The position numbers and the translations under genes are program-made. Below are positions 22,289-32,345 of a DNA stretch of 64,000 nt, piece by piece. The stretch comes from Trichaptum fuscoviolaceum (lineage: Eukaryota > Basidiomycota > Agaricomycetes > Hymenochaetales > Trichaptaceae): positions 4,571,424-4,635,423 of the forward strand of contig CAJSYZ010000001.1 of assembly GCA_910574455.1 (NCBI GenBank). The letters are read 5' to 3'. Within the stretch, counting starts at the first letter, position 1, and every line of letters starts with the position of its first letter. The notes under the pieces are model-generated. The model made no database searches and was not told the origin of the DNA. It saw only the letters and a list, made by a program, of their open reading frames with translations.

Positions 22289-24654
22289 ATGCCTGCACAA
22301 CCAGCCTTCCCGCCGTCGCACACATCGCCTTTTCCAGCGCTGTATCTATATCCCCTCAATGACTCGTTTGTTCCAAAGCACATCAGTCTTGTTGGCGGCC
22401 AGCGGGTGAAGATCGGCCGCCAAACCAACGCCAAAACAGTCCCAGGCGAGCGCAACGGGTACTTTGACTCGAAGGTGCTCAGCAGGCAGCATGCTGAGGT
22501 CTGGGAGGAGGCTGGAAAGATCTATATCAAGGATGTGAAGAGCTCAAACGGCACTTTCATCAATGGGGAACGTCTCTCAGCTGAGGGCGTCGAGTCAGAG
22601 CCGTACGAGCTAAAAACAGACGACATAGTCGTACGTTGTGGCCCCTTCAGCTCAGCTAACGTATCTAACAAACTCTTAGGAATTCGGTATTGATATCGTT
22701 GGCGAAGACAACAAAACGATCATCCATCATAAAGTCGCCGCGCGCGTCACCTGCATTTTCACCGCAGAAGAAGCTCTTTCCACCCAACGCGAAGCGTACA
22801 ACTTCCAGCAACAAACTCAACAGGCTGGCCCTGCGGCCACACTAGGTGCCACGCAAAGACGCGCGTCGTCGATACAACCTCCCACGAATGGAGTTGGTAT
22901 TATGGGTGGCATGGGTGGCGGTTCGCGTCAGCCAGGGCGGAGTGGCCTCAGTTTTGAGCACATCATGAACAAATTGCAGACTGAACTCTCGAAAAGTAGG
23001 GAAACCAGCCATGAACTCGGCCAGGTTGCGGGGACGATGGGTGAAATCGAAAACGTCCTAAGCGGGAGCCAGCCACCTAATCTGCCTCCGTACCCTCAAC
23101 TCCCGCCAGTACGACCGCCCCAACAGCCTTCTTCCCAGCTTCAGCTGCAGAGCCATGATTCGGAGTCATCGACATCCGCATTGCAAACTTTGCAAGCCAA
23201 GCTCGCGGAAACGCAAGCAACGCTCGCAAGTCATGTCGAGAAAGTTCGCACGCTGGAGACACTACTCAGTGATCATGATGCTATACGGCGAGAGGTCAAT
23301 AACTTGCGGGAGTTGATCGAAGAACAAAGGGAGCATCAGCGTGCTGCTGCACAGCACATCCGGGAAGATGAAGACGAAGATGATCGCCGAAGTATAAACA
23401 CGATCACTCCCCACGAACTCGAATCGGTACCAGAGGAAGATGAGACGGAGATCGAAGAAAGCGAAGAAGAGAGGCATGCAAGGCGTGAAGAATTGGGCCG
23501 GCCGAGAACTCCGGAACCTTCTTCGCTTGGAATGCGCGAAGATGATGAGGATCGTGAACACCAACAAGCCCCGTCACAACCTCCTGAAGTTTCTGATGAA
23601 CTCACGCGTCGACTGTCATTAGTTTCCGATCAGCTTGCATCCGCCCTAGAGCTGTCACGCAATCTCATGGCTGAGCATGCGGCCGCTCAACAGACTATCG
23701 AGTCACTCGAAAACAAAGTAAGCACTCTCGAGGAGCTTGTCGCTCAGAGTATTGCTGCAAGGGCCGAAGAGGATCTTAAGATTGCGGAAATGGTTGCACA
23801 TCGTACACAAGAACAGCGGAATGATATGGTTTCTCTGTTTGCGGAGTTCACGAGGACGATTGAGGAACGATGGGAAGGGGTTAAGACGGACTGGGAAGCT
23901 GAACGAGTTCGCATGGAAAAGGCTCGTGGTGAATGGGAGGCGCGGGCGAAGGGCCTTGAGGATGGCGTGTCTGTTACAGCAAGCAAGTTTGAGATTGGCA
24001 TTGCAAGCCTTGCATCGCAACTTGCGAACATGAAGACCAATGGCTATAGAGACATGACGGCAAATGGCCCTGTTAAACACAAGGGTGGCTTAGTTACTCC
24101 GCCGTCCCCTCGCAGCCTCTCAGACGCGGACTCCGACTCCGATCAATCTAATCCTGAGAATGGACAGAAAGGCTCGGGTGGCCGCCGCTCTCGAAGCCAT
24201 TCACGTACAAGACGTGTTCGTATCAGTCGAGCTTCGCGAAGCCGTAGTCCTGCGACATCTGCAAGCGCGAGTACAACTCTCGTCGACGGAATGAGCATAG
24301 CAGGTTCGCAAGCTGGTTCTGATTCATCTGTCGGAAGTGTTCACTCGCGACGTTCTTCAGCAGACTCCCCAGTCGCTATGAGCACGACGGATGTGGATTC
24401 ATTAGCGGCAAGTCCGAACAAGGCGAGGTTTCCGCGCTACCTGCCAACACCAGGAGCGTCCATCCATGAAGATATTCCTCTTACCACGAAGTCAGCCCAA
24501 GAGGTACAGGTGTGTAGTCTCTTTATGATCGGCTTACTTACAATGTTTCTGATTATCTCGTGCTTAGCCTTCCGTCACGAATGGTCAAATTGCATTGGGT
24601 ATATTCGTTTTTGGCTTCGCAACAGCTGCGGTGTTGTGGCGTGTTAAGGAGTAA
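22289..24654 (+). CDS. FHA-domain, coiled-coil, tail-anchored protein (SLMAP/Far9-Far10-like)
   Basis: An N-terminal FHA domain binds phosphothreonine: LYLYPLNDSFVPKHISLVGG, VKIGRQT (R of the pThr pocket), SRQHAEVWEE (S-R-x-H) and KDVKSSNGTFINGERL (SSNGT/FING) are all present. Next comes a Ser/Pro/Gln linker, then long coiled coils at about residues 260-550 (repeated LE/LQ heptads, highly acidic stretch near 23,360-23,480), then an Arg/Ser-rich patch and a single C-terminal hydrophobic segment QIALGIFVFGFATAAVLW ending RVKE, exposed after the last splice. This order is that of SLMAP and yeast Far9/Far10, tail-anchored subunits of the STRIPAK phosphatase complex on ER/nuclear envelope or mitochondria. 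An earlier in-frame ATG (22211) would add 26 residues; 22289 is preferred because the FHA strand follows directly. Confidence 0.87.
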
Positions 24655-25856
24655 TCGATTATGCTCGCCCATTTACCAACACAAAAGATATTTTTATCCT
24701 GGAATACCCTTGCAAAGCATCCTCAAGTATCTTTTTATTGACCGCATATTTCTCTCGTACTTTGTCCATCATAGCTTTCGTGTCTCGCATCAGCCCCTCT
24801 CAGATCGTTGTATAATCCGTGGGCCGCTCGAGGGCGGACTGCGTTGCACACTCGTTGTCCATAGCCTCATTATGCTTAAGGCCTATCTTCCTGGCCTTTC
24901 TGTACTCTTTGGCCGGATTAATCATTCGTTTTTTGTGTTTTCGTTTTTTATTCTCCCTCCCTATTCTACTCGTATGTGTTTATGCATTTGTATACTATTT
25001 GGGTTTCTCTCCCTGCCCAGCAAGACGGGACTGTTACGACTTTACGAGATATATCTATTATTTCAGCATTAAAGCACTTTGAGTGAATGCCACTGTATGC
25101 AGCCTTTTCGTAATTCAGCTGTTAACGAAACTCTCTTCCCTTGGAACCGTGACAAAGTCAGTCCTATCAATTACCATCTATCTAGCCATCCTTCTCAACG
25201 TCACAAGAATCCAGCACTACGGACTCAGGGACTGCATGAAATTAATGCATACGGAAGCTGTGTGCTCGGAGAGTATGAGTAGCTATCAGGCAGGGCCTAG
25301 GACAAATTCAAGCTTGCGCCAACCGACTCGGAGGTGGCAGTTCTTTGTTTTGCACTGGCATCGGTGAGTCAATTTCGATGGCGCACTTTGTGCTTGGAAG
25401 TAGGGTCCTTGCGCTCTCCCTTGACCGCGTCCGAGTCCTCTCCGCGATAGGCTCCTTGCTACCGACTTCGGGGCAGAGAGGCGGTGGTATGGCATTTCAG
25501 AGCAGTGTATGAGCGGTTTCTCATTTACTCGCCATTGGTTGTGTACCTCGTCTAATTTTCGCGCTGCCCGCCGCGTCTCAAGTGCGAGTTGTTTGGTTAG
25601 ACTTGAGGAACAACGCTGATTACGTTGGTTCCTGTTGAGCGGCAGGCATTTTTTAGTTCGGGCCTGACCATCAGCTGAGCTTGAAGCAGAATTTTGTCGA
25701 GCAAGAAGTAGAGGATACATCAGTGTTTCCCATTACAACTACTAATTTTACATCTGTGTACATACATAGATAGTTCGTGATTTCCGTACAACTTGTCTAA
25801 TGATACCTTCACATTCACACTCTAGGGTCTAGACAGATAGTTTCTTAGGAGCTTCG
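24655..25856. other. Intergenic region, no gene supported
   Basis: 1.2 kb between two converging genes. Open frames (24,819-25,082 plus; 25,286-25,720 minus) are low-complexity or unlike known proteins and have no splice support. Confidence 0.45.
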
Positions 25857-27374
25857 TTAATCTATGTGTCAGTGCTTTATTCTGGACCAGGAAGGTGAGC
25901 TGTGACGACTTACGACAGCAGACATTAAGAACTAACTCATTATCTCGCGAGGTACAAGCCACTAAGCAAACGTCGGACTTATCCTAACTACCCTTCAGCA
26001 CTAGCGGACGATAGGGTAAACTAGGGAAAACATACATTAATTGAATCCTCGTACGGATACTCTGGTTGAACTGATGCGGAATGAATGCCGCAGTCGTGGA
26101 AGACGTTCCGAACGGCGGTAGTGATCGCCGCAAAGTCGCTGGATCGCTGGACGAGAATGTGGACGGTCGCGATTATTTGCGTTTCGGATAGCTGCCAGAT
26201 GTGCAGTTCGTGGATGCCCAGAACGTTGTCAATGGCGCGGATTTGTTCGCTGACATCTTTAACGGAGATCTTGGAGGGTGCAGCCTGGAGCAGGACAGAG
26301 GACGTGGTCTTGACTATTGAGAATCATCGTCATTGTTAGCAATTTTGGTCCTGAGTTTGATGAGGGATCTCACCGAGGGATAGAGTTGTGAAGAACATTA
26401 TGAATGCTATCACAACCGACGCGGTGGGGTCAATGTACTGCTTCCAGTGGACTTTGGTCAACCAGACGATCAAGCCGGAAGCGATAACGCTGAGGTTGCC
26501 TAAGGCGTCGCCGACTATGTGGAGGAGGAGGGCGCGAATGTTCATTGCGCCGCTCTCATCGGCGGTGGCTACTTCGTTTGTTATTTGACCTCCCTCTGCA
26601 ACCGGACCGTGAGCTTTCTCTGTCTTAGCATGGCTGTGGCCTTCTAACGACTTGAGTAGCATGCCCTGAGCTTCGTGGAAGGAAAAAGAGGAGCGTACCA
26701 TGTCCGTGTCCGTGCCCGTGTCCATGACTATGCCCATGACCGCCTAAGATGAAGAAGCCCACCACGTTTGATAGCAGGCCAAGAGACCCGACGATCACCA
26801 CGAGTTTCGGATTCGATATGTCTGGGGATAATGTGAGTTGAGCTGCTGTTCACAACGTGGCCAGCCCTGCACGTACTATTCGGATTGCAGTAACGCTCGA
26901 TGGCCTGCAGGACTATCGAAAGGCACAAGGCGAGCAGGAACACGCCGTTGATCATCGCCGCCAGTATCTCCGCTCGATACCACCCGTATGTGAACCTCGT
27001 GTTGGAGTCGGAAGGCGCTTTCGCAACGACCTGCGGACTGTCCTCAGTAAAGACTCCCAGTGGGCTGCTGCTATGGCACTCACCTTGATGGCCACCAAAG
27101 CCACGACCAAACTCACAACGTCCCTGTTTTGGATCAGTGACTGCCCGGGCTTCTGAGATGTGTGTCCGAGTCGTTTGCTCACGTTAGCATATGAAAGCTG
27201 TCGGCTACGAGAGCCAAGGACCCGACCTTGAAGCCTGGAAAAGTACGTGTCAGTCTCCTCCGTTCGGCGCTGTGGCATCGTATGAGATTGCTTACCGACG
27301 ACGATTTCAACGAAGAAAAATATGATGTTGATTATTAGGACCAAGATAATCTTGGATGACCGTGAAATGGCCAT
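25857..27374 (-). CDS. ZRC1: Cation diffusion facilitator, vacuolar zinc transporter type
   Basis: Zn2+/H+ antiporter of the CDF family (ZRC1/COT1 group), normally in the vacuolar membrane. ATG 27372-27374 starts MAISRSSKIILVLIINIIFF (TM1). TM2 has VADSFHMLND (the HxxxD zinc site), then YGWYRAEILAAMINGVFLLA. A His-rich cytosolic loop follows VGFFILGG: alternating Gly-His/Ser-His at about 26,690-26,735, a zinc-sensing feature. TM5 has LHIVGDALGNLSVI (second HxxxD). The C-terminal domain has QIRAIDNVLGIHELHIWQLS and QPEYPYEDSIN. The last exon carries CLVACTSRDNELVLNVCC, a Cys pair common at fungal ZRC1 ends; the final splice to a stop at 25857-25859 is my least certain border. Key metal-site residues are all present. 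Confidence 0.9.
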
Positions 27375-27988
27375 CGTGAACTGAGTCTGTTGAACTTTCG
27401 CTCCCTTGTGCGTTGTGGGTGAGAAGAAGGAGTCGAACAGGCGGAGGAACCGAAGCTGATGTTAAGTATAGGCTTCTAGTATGGCCTAAATTAGCTGAGG
27501 TGTACAAAATTGTCATCACCTCGTTCCCTGTGCGTGCTCAACGCCTGCTCACTTGGTACCAACGCTGCCTAACTTCGGAAGCAATATACCGAATGTCAAT
27601 CATTACATTCATCAGGATGATGCGAATATCTGACGTGAACATAACATCAATGATGATGGCCTCCGACTCCCGAGCCCTATCCTCCACAATTACGGTTTGA
27701 AAATATTGCTTGTGAGGAGTATTTTTCTTCGGCATACAGTACATACTAGTCCCTTGCCAGTCGTATTCATCTCAGTTGGACAGTATCGGGGCCCTCCCGA
27801 CAATATGAAAGACGGGCTGCCACTGGCATGTTTAATGAAGAATTAGAAACGGAACGTTGCCGCTTATGCACAATTCACATCCGACTCTATTTTACCCTTT
27901 GACTGCATTGCTTGTAATACTAACCTACAGGTTAGCTATGGTACAAATGGCTAACAACTGAGCAAAAAGTAGTACTATGGAGTTTGTT
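27375..27988. other. Spacer before the mobile region
   Basis: About 610 bp with only short unsupported frames; the transporter promoter must lie here. Confidence 0.4.
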
Positions 27989-28047
27989 TGAATGCCACAA
28001 TAACCCCAGGGGTTTGGTTTAAACTAAAGACAGGATTTTCGACAATT

Positions 28048-28200
28048 TTGGTAGTAATTATTGGTAGAAATTGTGACATTGGTAGTAAACATTGGTAGTT
28101 AATATGCTTTTGGTAGTAATTAGTGGTAGTAACTGCAGCCGTGGTAGTAACTTGTGGTAGTTAATATACTTTTGGTAGCAATTACTGGTACTTATTGTTG
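28048..28200 (+). repeat. Subterminal GGTAGTAA word array (left)
   Basis: About ten copies of GGTAGTAA or close variants (GGTAGAAA, GGTAGTTAATA, GGTAGCAAT) at spacings of roughly 12-24 bp. A smaller set lies in the same orientation at the right end (30,731-30,806) before the terminal inverted copy. Subterminal arrays like this usually bind transposase; that role is inference. Confidence 0.75.
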
Positions 28201-28651
28201 GCACAAACTATGATTCGGTCGTAATCAGTGGTATTTATTTTAATATAGATAATTGGTACAATCCCCGCCACGAAGCGTAGCGTAGTAGAGGGATGTGTGG
28301 CCGCGAAAAAATAATCGAATTGTCAGCAAGTAAGCATTACAAATCACAAATTGACCAATCGCATCTCTCCGATCCGCGGATCAAATCACTTTTGAAACCG
28401 TTTTTTGCTCAGGGTCTTACATTTCTTGTGCATACCTGCTCTTCTTCCCTTCTTTTAGCTTTTCATATGGCTTTTACGCTATTTCTATACTTTTCCTCTC
28501 GGTCTTAATTTCTTAAGCCCCTATGTCCTCCATTATCTGCTAATTTCTTCTCCATATCCTTGCCCTCTTCGTACATACATACTACTACTAGTACTTGCAT
28601 TCGCTCCCCCTTTTTTCCCTCCCGCTTTCCTTCCTTACCCTGATATCCGCG

Positions 28652-29092
28652 TTACTCCGCATCGGTTGCCCCTCGAATAGTCGACAACATACATCCGCTC
28701 CTCCGCCATCCGTTCTTGTACTCAAGCTCTTTGCGTTCTCGCTCGGAGACTTTCATACCTCGAAACAGCGCCTCATCATCTGCAGTTTCCTTGCAAAGAA
28801 GCTCGATCAGCTGCAGCTCTTGGTTCAAGAGGCAGACCTGACGTGAGCGCGCACTGGCAGGGAGGCCCAAGTGTAATATAACGCTGACCTGGCTTCGGCT
28901 TCACTCACTTCTGTTACTCTGGACTCTCGGATTGTATTCTCGGCGACTGATTACTGTGAAGGACAAGAACCGTTCGTTCTCGTCCTCAGACTGCCCTTCA
29001 ACAGACTCGACTTCAGCTTCAAGACGGCTAGAAGACTTCAAATACCAAGCATCATCAATCGGACTTGACACATTCTCATACACATAGGACAT
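28652..29092 (-). CDS. Possible two-exon unknown gene inside the transposon
   Basis: Two open stretches on the minus strand: 28,901-29,092 (begins MSYVYENVSSPIDDAWYLKS, acidic middle) and 28,652-28,870, which includes VCLLNQELQLIELLCKETAD, a helical, possibly coiled-coil segment. A good donor (GTGAGT) and acceptor lie between them, but no phase-consistent join was found, so this may be decayed. Not recognised; carried inside the 2.88-kb element. Confidence 0.25.
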
Positions 29093-29300
29093 ACAGCATC
29101 ACGTCAATCTATCAAGCTCAGTGGCTCATACACGCCTTAACCCTGATGCCTATCAACGATTATCTGTTTGTGCTCATTCATGGTAAGTTGGCCAATGAGT
29201 CTCTACCGATGAAGTATTTGTTCTTACTGAAGCTTCGTCGCCAACGTTCCTTGAAGAGGAACCGCCGAAATCAACTATACGATATGTCTTAGTAACCATC

Positions 29301-29720
29301 ATGACTGTACACTCTGTAACCAATACCCCAGTCAACCCGAGTGGCGTTAATCATCGTGCCTCTTTGACCAGATCTATGCCTGCGACGGCCTTTGCTGAGA
29401 AAATAAAGTACCGCGTCGACCCTTGCAACATGCCTTGGCCTGAAGATGGAGATAGCGATTTGACACTTCTTTTAGCTGTTTCAACTCCTGGTATGCCTTT
29501 CGTAGGACCTTTATCTACCGAAAACGATGGAGTGGACCGCTCTCTGTACCGGTTCGCTCTATCCCTGAACTCAAGAACACGGCCGCGGCAATACGTCCTG
29601 CATCGTCATCTACCAATGACCAACGAAAACTTAGGACCGCTGACTGTCGATGCAGTGACCATAAGTACTATAGCTGATCCTCTGTTGGAGCCTGAAGAAG
29701 TGGATATGCTCAAATCTTGA
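29301..29720 (+). CDS. Unknown 139-aa ORF inside the transposon
   Basis: Not recognised. Starts MTVHSVTNTPVNPSGVNHRA; ends with an acidic segment (DPLLEPEEVDML). No signal peptide, membrane segment or known motif. Amino-acid composition is protein-like rather than random. It lies in the middle of the 2.88-kb element and may be a captured host fragment. Confidence 0.35.
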   Translation: MTVHSVTNTPVNPSGVNHRASLTRSMPATAFAEKIKYRVDPCNMPWPEDGDSDLTLLLAVSTPGMPFVGPLSTENDGVDRSLYRFALSLNSRTRPRQYVLHRHLPMTNENLGPLTVDAVTISTIADPLLEPEEVDMLKS

Positions 29721-30883
29721 TGCAGAAGCTGTATTGGCAAAGCTCATAAGTTGAAGGTAAGTACAGACATCTTGCTTACCACATTCAATGTATTCCCCAT
29801 GATTTGTTCAGACATTCGTGGCGGGGACAAGCTGGCTCTGACAGCGCTATATAATTGTAGGTAGTAATTACATTGTAGAAGTACGAATACAAGAAAGAAA
29901 TCACATTAAAAGGGTTTTATGTATTGTCTTATGTCCCAGTTTAGGGTGGGTCTCGGTGTGTGTAAAATTACCAGTTTGGGTAAAACCGGCACCGGTGATC
30001 CACCGGGAACTTGAACCGGAGTAAGCAAATTTTTCAAGTCCGTAGTCTGCCTTCCTCCCGTCTATCCTCCCGCCTATACATCCACCTCTCTCAACGCCTC
30101 CTCCTCCGCCACAATCGCGTCGCCACCCGCTCATCCATCAACAACTCCGGCCCTCGGTGCAATCCACGTCTGCGCTCACGTGTGCCTCAACAATATCTTC
30201 CTTTCCCATTCAACAAAGATATGCAGGCAGACGTCCGCGCATGAGCATACCTGGTAGGACGTGCTGGGAAGGCCAAAACCGGAGGTGGGATCTGGTCAGG
30301 AGAGGAGGAAGGAGATGTGGGAGGTTGTGGTGCTCGTGCGACCCAAGGTGAGTGGCTTCGGGTTCGTTTTTTTGATAGTATTATGGTCTGGCTCATCCTT
30401 AACTTCATTTGTTTCAGGTCGTCGCAACTTACCTCCTCAACCTCGCCTCCACTCCCCATTCGCGACACTACTGCAGAGCCCATGCTGCAGGCCGCTTCCT
30501 TGCCCATCAACATTTATTCTGACGAGAACCAGCCATATGACGTCAACTTCAACAAGCCATCTACTTGTCGTCAAATTTCTCGGGTATTATCGACAGCTTG
30601 CGCCGTGCTGTATGGAGTGTGGACAGGAAGAAAGAGGTGGACGTGCACCGTGGGCAGGGTGAGGAAACTTGTAGATTATTGTAGAATATTCATGTATTGG
30701 CATTGAGAGTATAATGATAATAAATAATGATGTTATCCACTGGTAGTAAATATTGGTAGTATCTACAGTTAATACTGATACTGTAAACTGGTAGTAATAG
30801 ATGAAACGACCCGCAATTACTACCAAAATTGTCGAAAATCCTGTCTTTGGTTTGAACCAAGCCCATGGGGTTCCTGAATGCCA

Positions 30884-31617
30884 ACGACTCGGATCAAAAT
30901 TAAGTGTACTGATAAGGATATAATTTGGTCTCCGAAAGAAAATCGGCGGATCAGATACTTATTGAACACAGTTGTCATGAAATTCACAAAGTTACGACCG
31001 CTTTTATTAGCAGTTTGAAGATATTATAATATATTAAGAGATAAACTAGCATACCATAGTGTGCTGTGCCAGAGAAGAGCCACTTTGAAGATCTCTAACT
31101 GATATGTTGAAGCATTCACACATTGTGTATTGTACTAGTACTTATCATAGTCTTGGGAACCTGTACATCTCCCGCCTAGGAGAAATGATTGCTGGCAGAA
31201 CCTGGCAGCCATACGGAAGTAGTGACTTCATCAAAAGAAGAGGGATGATGATCAAGCTTGCGCAATTCCCTGATTCAACGGTAATGTGGGGGCAGATGGT
31301 TGAAAGTGGTAAAAGGCGGAGATACAGGTAGAAGATATGACCTGACCGATAGCTTACTGTTGTTCATTATATGGGCCCATCCGTAATAGTATCCCTTATA
31401 ACATGATACAGATAGGAATTAAGGCCCAGCATATGATTGATCGTCCGTTGAACCCGGGAAAATTATCCTAAGTACCTGAAAATCCTCCTCCACGCGTTAC
31501 CCATCTTATATCTGCGCCCATGCCGACGTACAGACGCTATGTTCCCAGTGCTTGCGGCAAGAGATAAGGACGGAAAAGTGTTGTGGCGGATTTGCGTTGC
31601 CGTTTTGAGACGGTACT
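30884..31617. other. Spacer between two mobile elements
   Basis: About 730 bp; no gene seen. Confidence 0.4.
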
Positions 31618-31652
31618 ATCATCAGGGAAACTACTTTCTGCTGAAAGTGACT
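31618..31652 (+). repeat. Left terminal inverted repeat of the 17.2-kb element
   Basis: Thirty-five bases starting ATCATCAGGGAAACT, matched 28/35 by the reverse complement of 48742-48776. Followed by about 300 bp of short words (AAGTG, TTCAGG, CAGTGCTC). Confidence 0.65.
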
Positions 31653-32228
31653 TAAGTGTTACTTAAACGTCCTGAGAGACTGAAGTCTTAAATAAGGCAA
31701 GCTTCACTTATTCATGCATGTCCTCCCATTATTCAGGACAAGTTGGCTGAAATAAGTGCGGGCTGGCTTAAATAAGGAAAGATGGCTGAATCAGTGCTCT
31801 AAGTGTTTCAGGCATTCAGCACCCCAGTGCTCCAGTGTATCATCCTTTAATTACAGCAGTACATAAGTGTTGTAAGACGAATTGCAGTGCTCAAGAGTCT
31901 AAGTGCATAAGAACGATCCAAGTATTTCATTGCATCAGAAATATATAAGACAACATTATGTAGCTATCAGTGCCTCAGCGTTCAAGTACATCAGTCATTT
32001 ACGCAAGACTAAGCATAGCAGTCGCAATCATGGGATCCGCCACGACATTATCCCGAACCTCTGCCGTGACGGGCAGTGGCAGGCCACATTTCGCTGCCGT
32101 GCCTTCAATTCTGCATGTTCTTTGGCGTACCAGTAGAAACGAAGGCTGCTCTGCAAGTCGATGCTAATATAATATTGAGCGCACGGACAGAAACGAAAAG
32201 AAGAGGCTCACCAGTGATCGATTTGCCC

Positions 32229-32311
32229 TTAGAAGTCTACGCAGTCCGTAGCCGAATCCCATTTTGAAGCGTCGTCCTCCTCATGATCACCATCTCCACC
32301 TAAATCCTCGT

Positions 32312-32345
<34 letters not shown>

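Larger units (their letters stand above)
27989..30883. mobile_element. 2.88-kb non-autonomous DNA transposon with target-site duplication
   Basis: The element proper is 27998-30874. Its ends are inverted repeats of about 60 bp: the left end (to 28059) and the reverse complement of the right end (30815-30874) share an exact 33-bp core from AAAGACAGGATTTTCGACAA onward through GGTAGTAATT, plus a diverged outer part (AACCCCA, TTGGTT, AAAC). The 9-mer TGAATGCCA directly abuts both ends (27989-27997 and 30875-30883), a duplication of 8 or 9 bp. Long inverted ends with a 9-bp duplication suggest a Mutator-like element; 8 bp would suit hAT. No transposase frame is visible inside, so it is non-autonomous. 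Confidence 0.8.

Noticed and set aside
25286..25720. 144-codon minus-strand open frame
   Set aside because: Composition is Arg/Ser-rich and repeat-like, with no family match, no splice support and a location between two convergent genes.
28048..28200. GGTAGTAA array as telomere-like or CRISPR-like repeat
   Set aside because: Spacing is irregular, copies vary, the array lies in a transposon end and the genome is eukaryotic.
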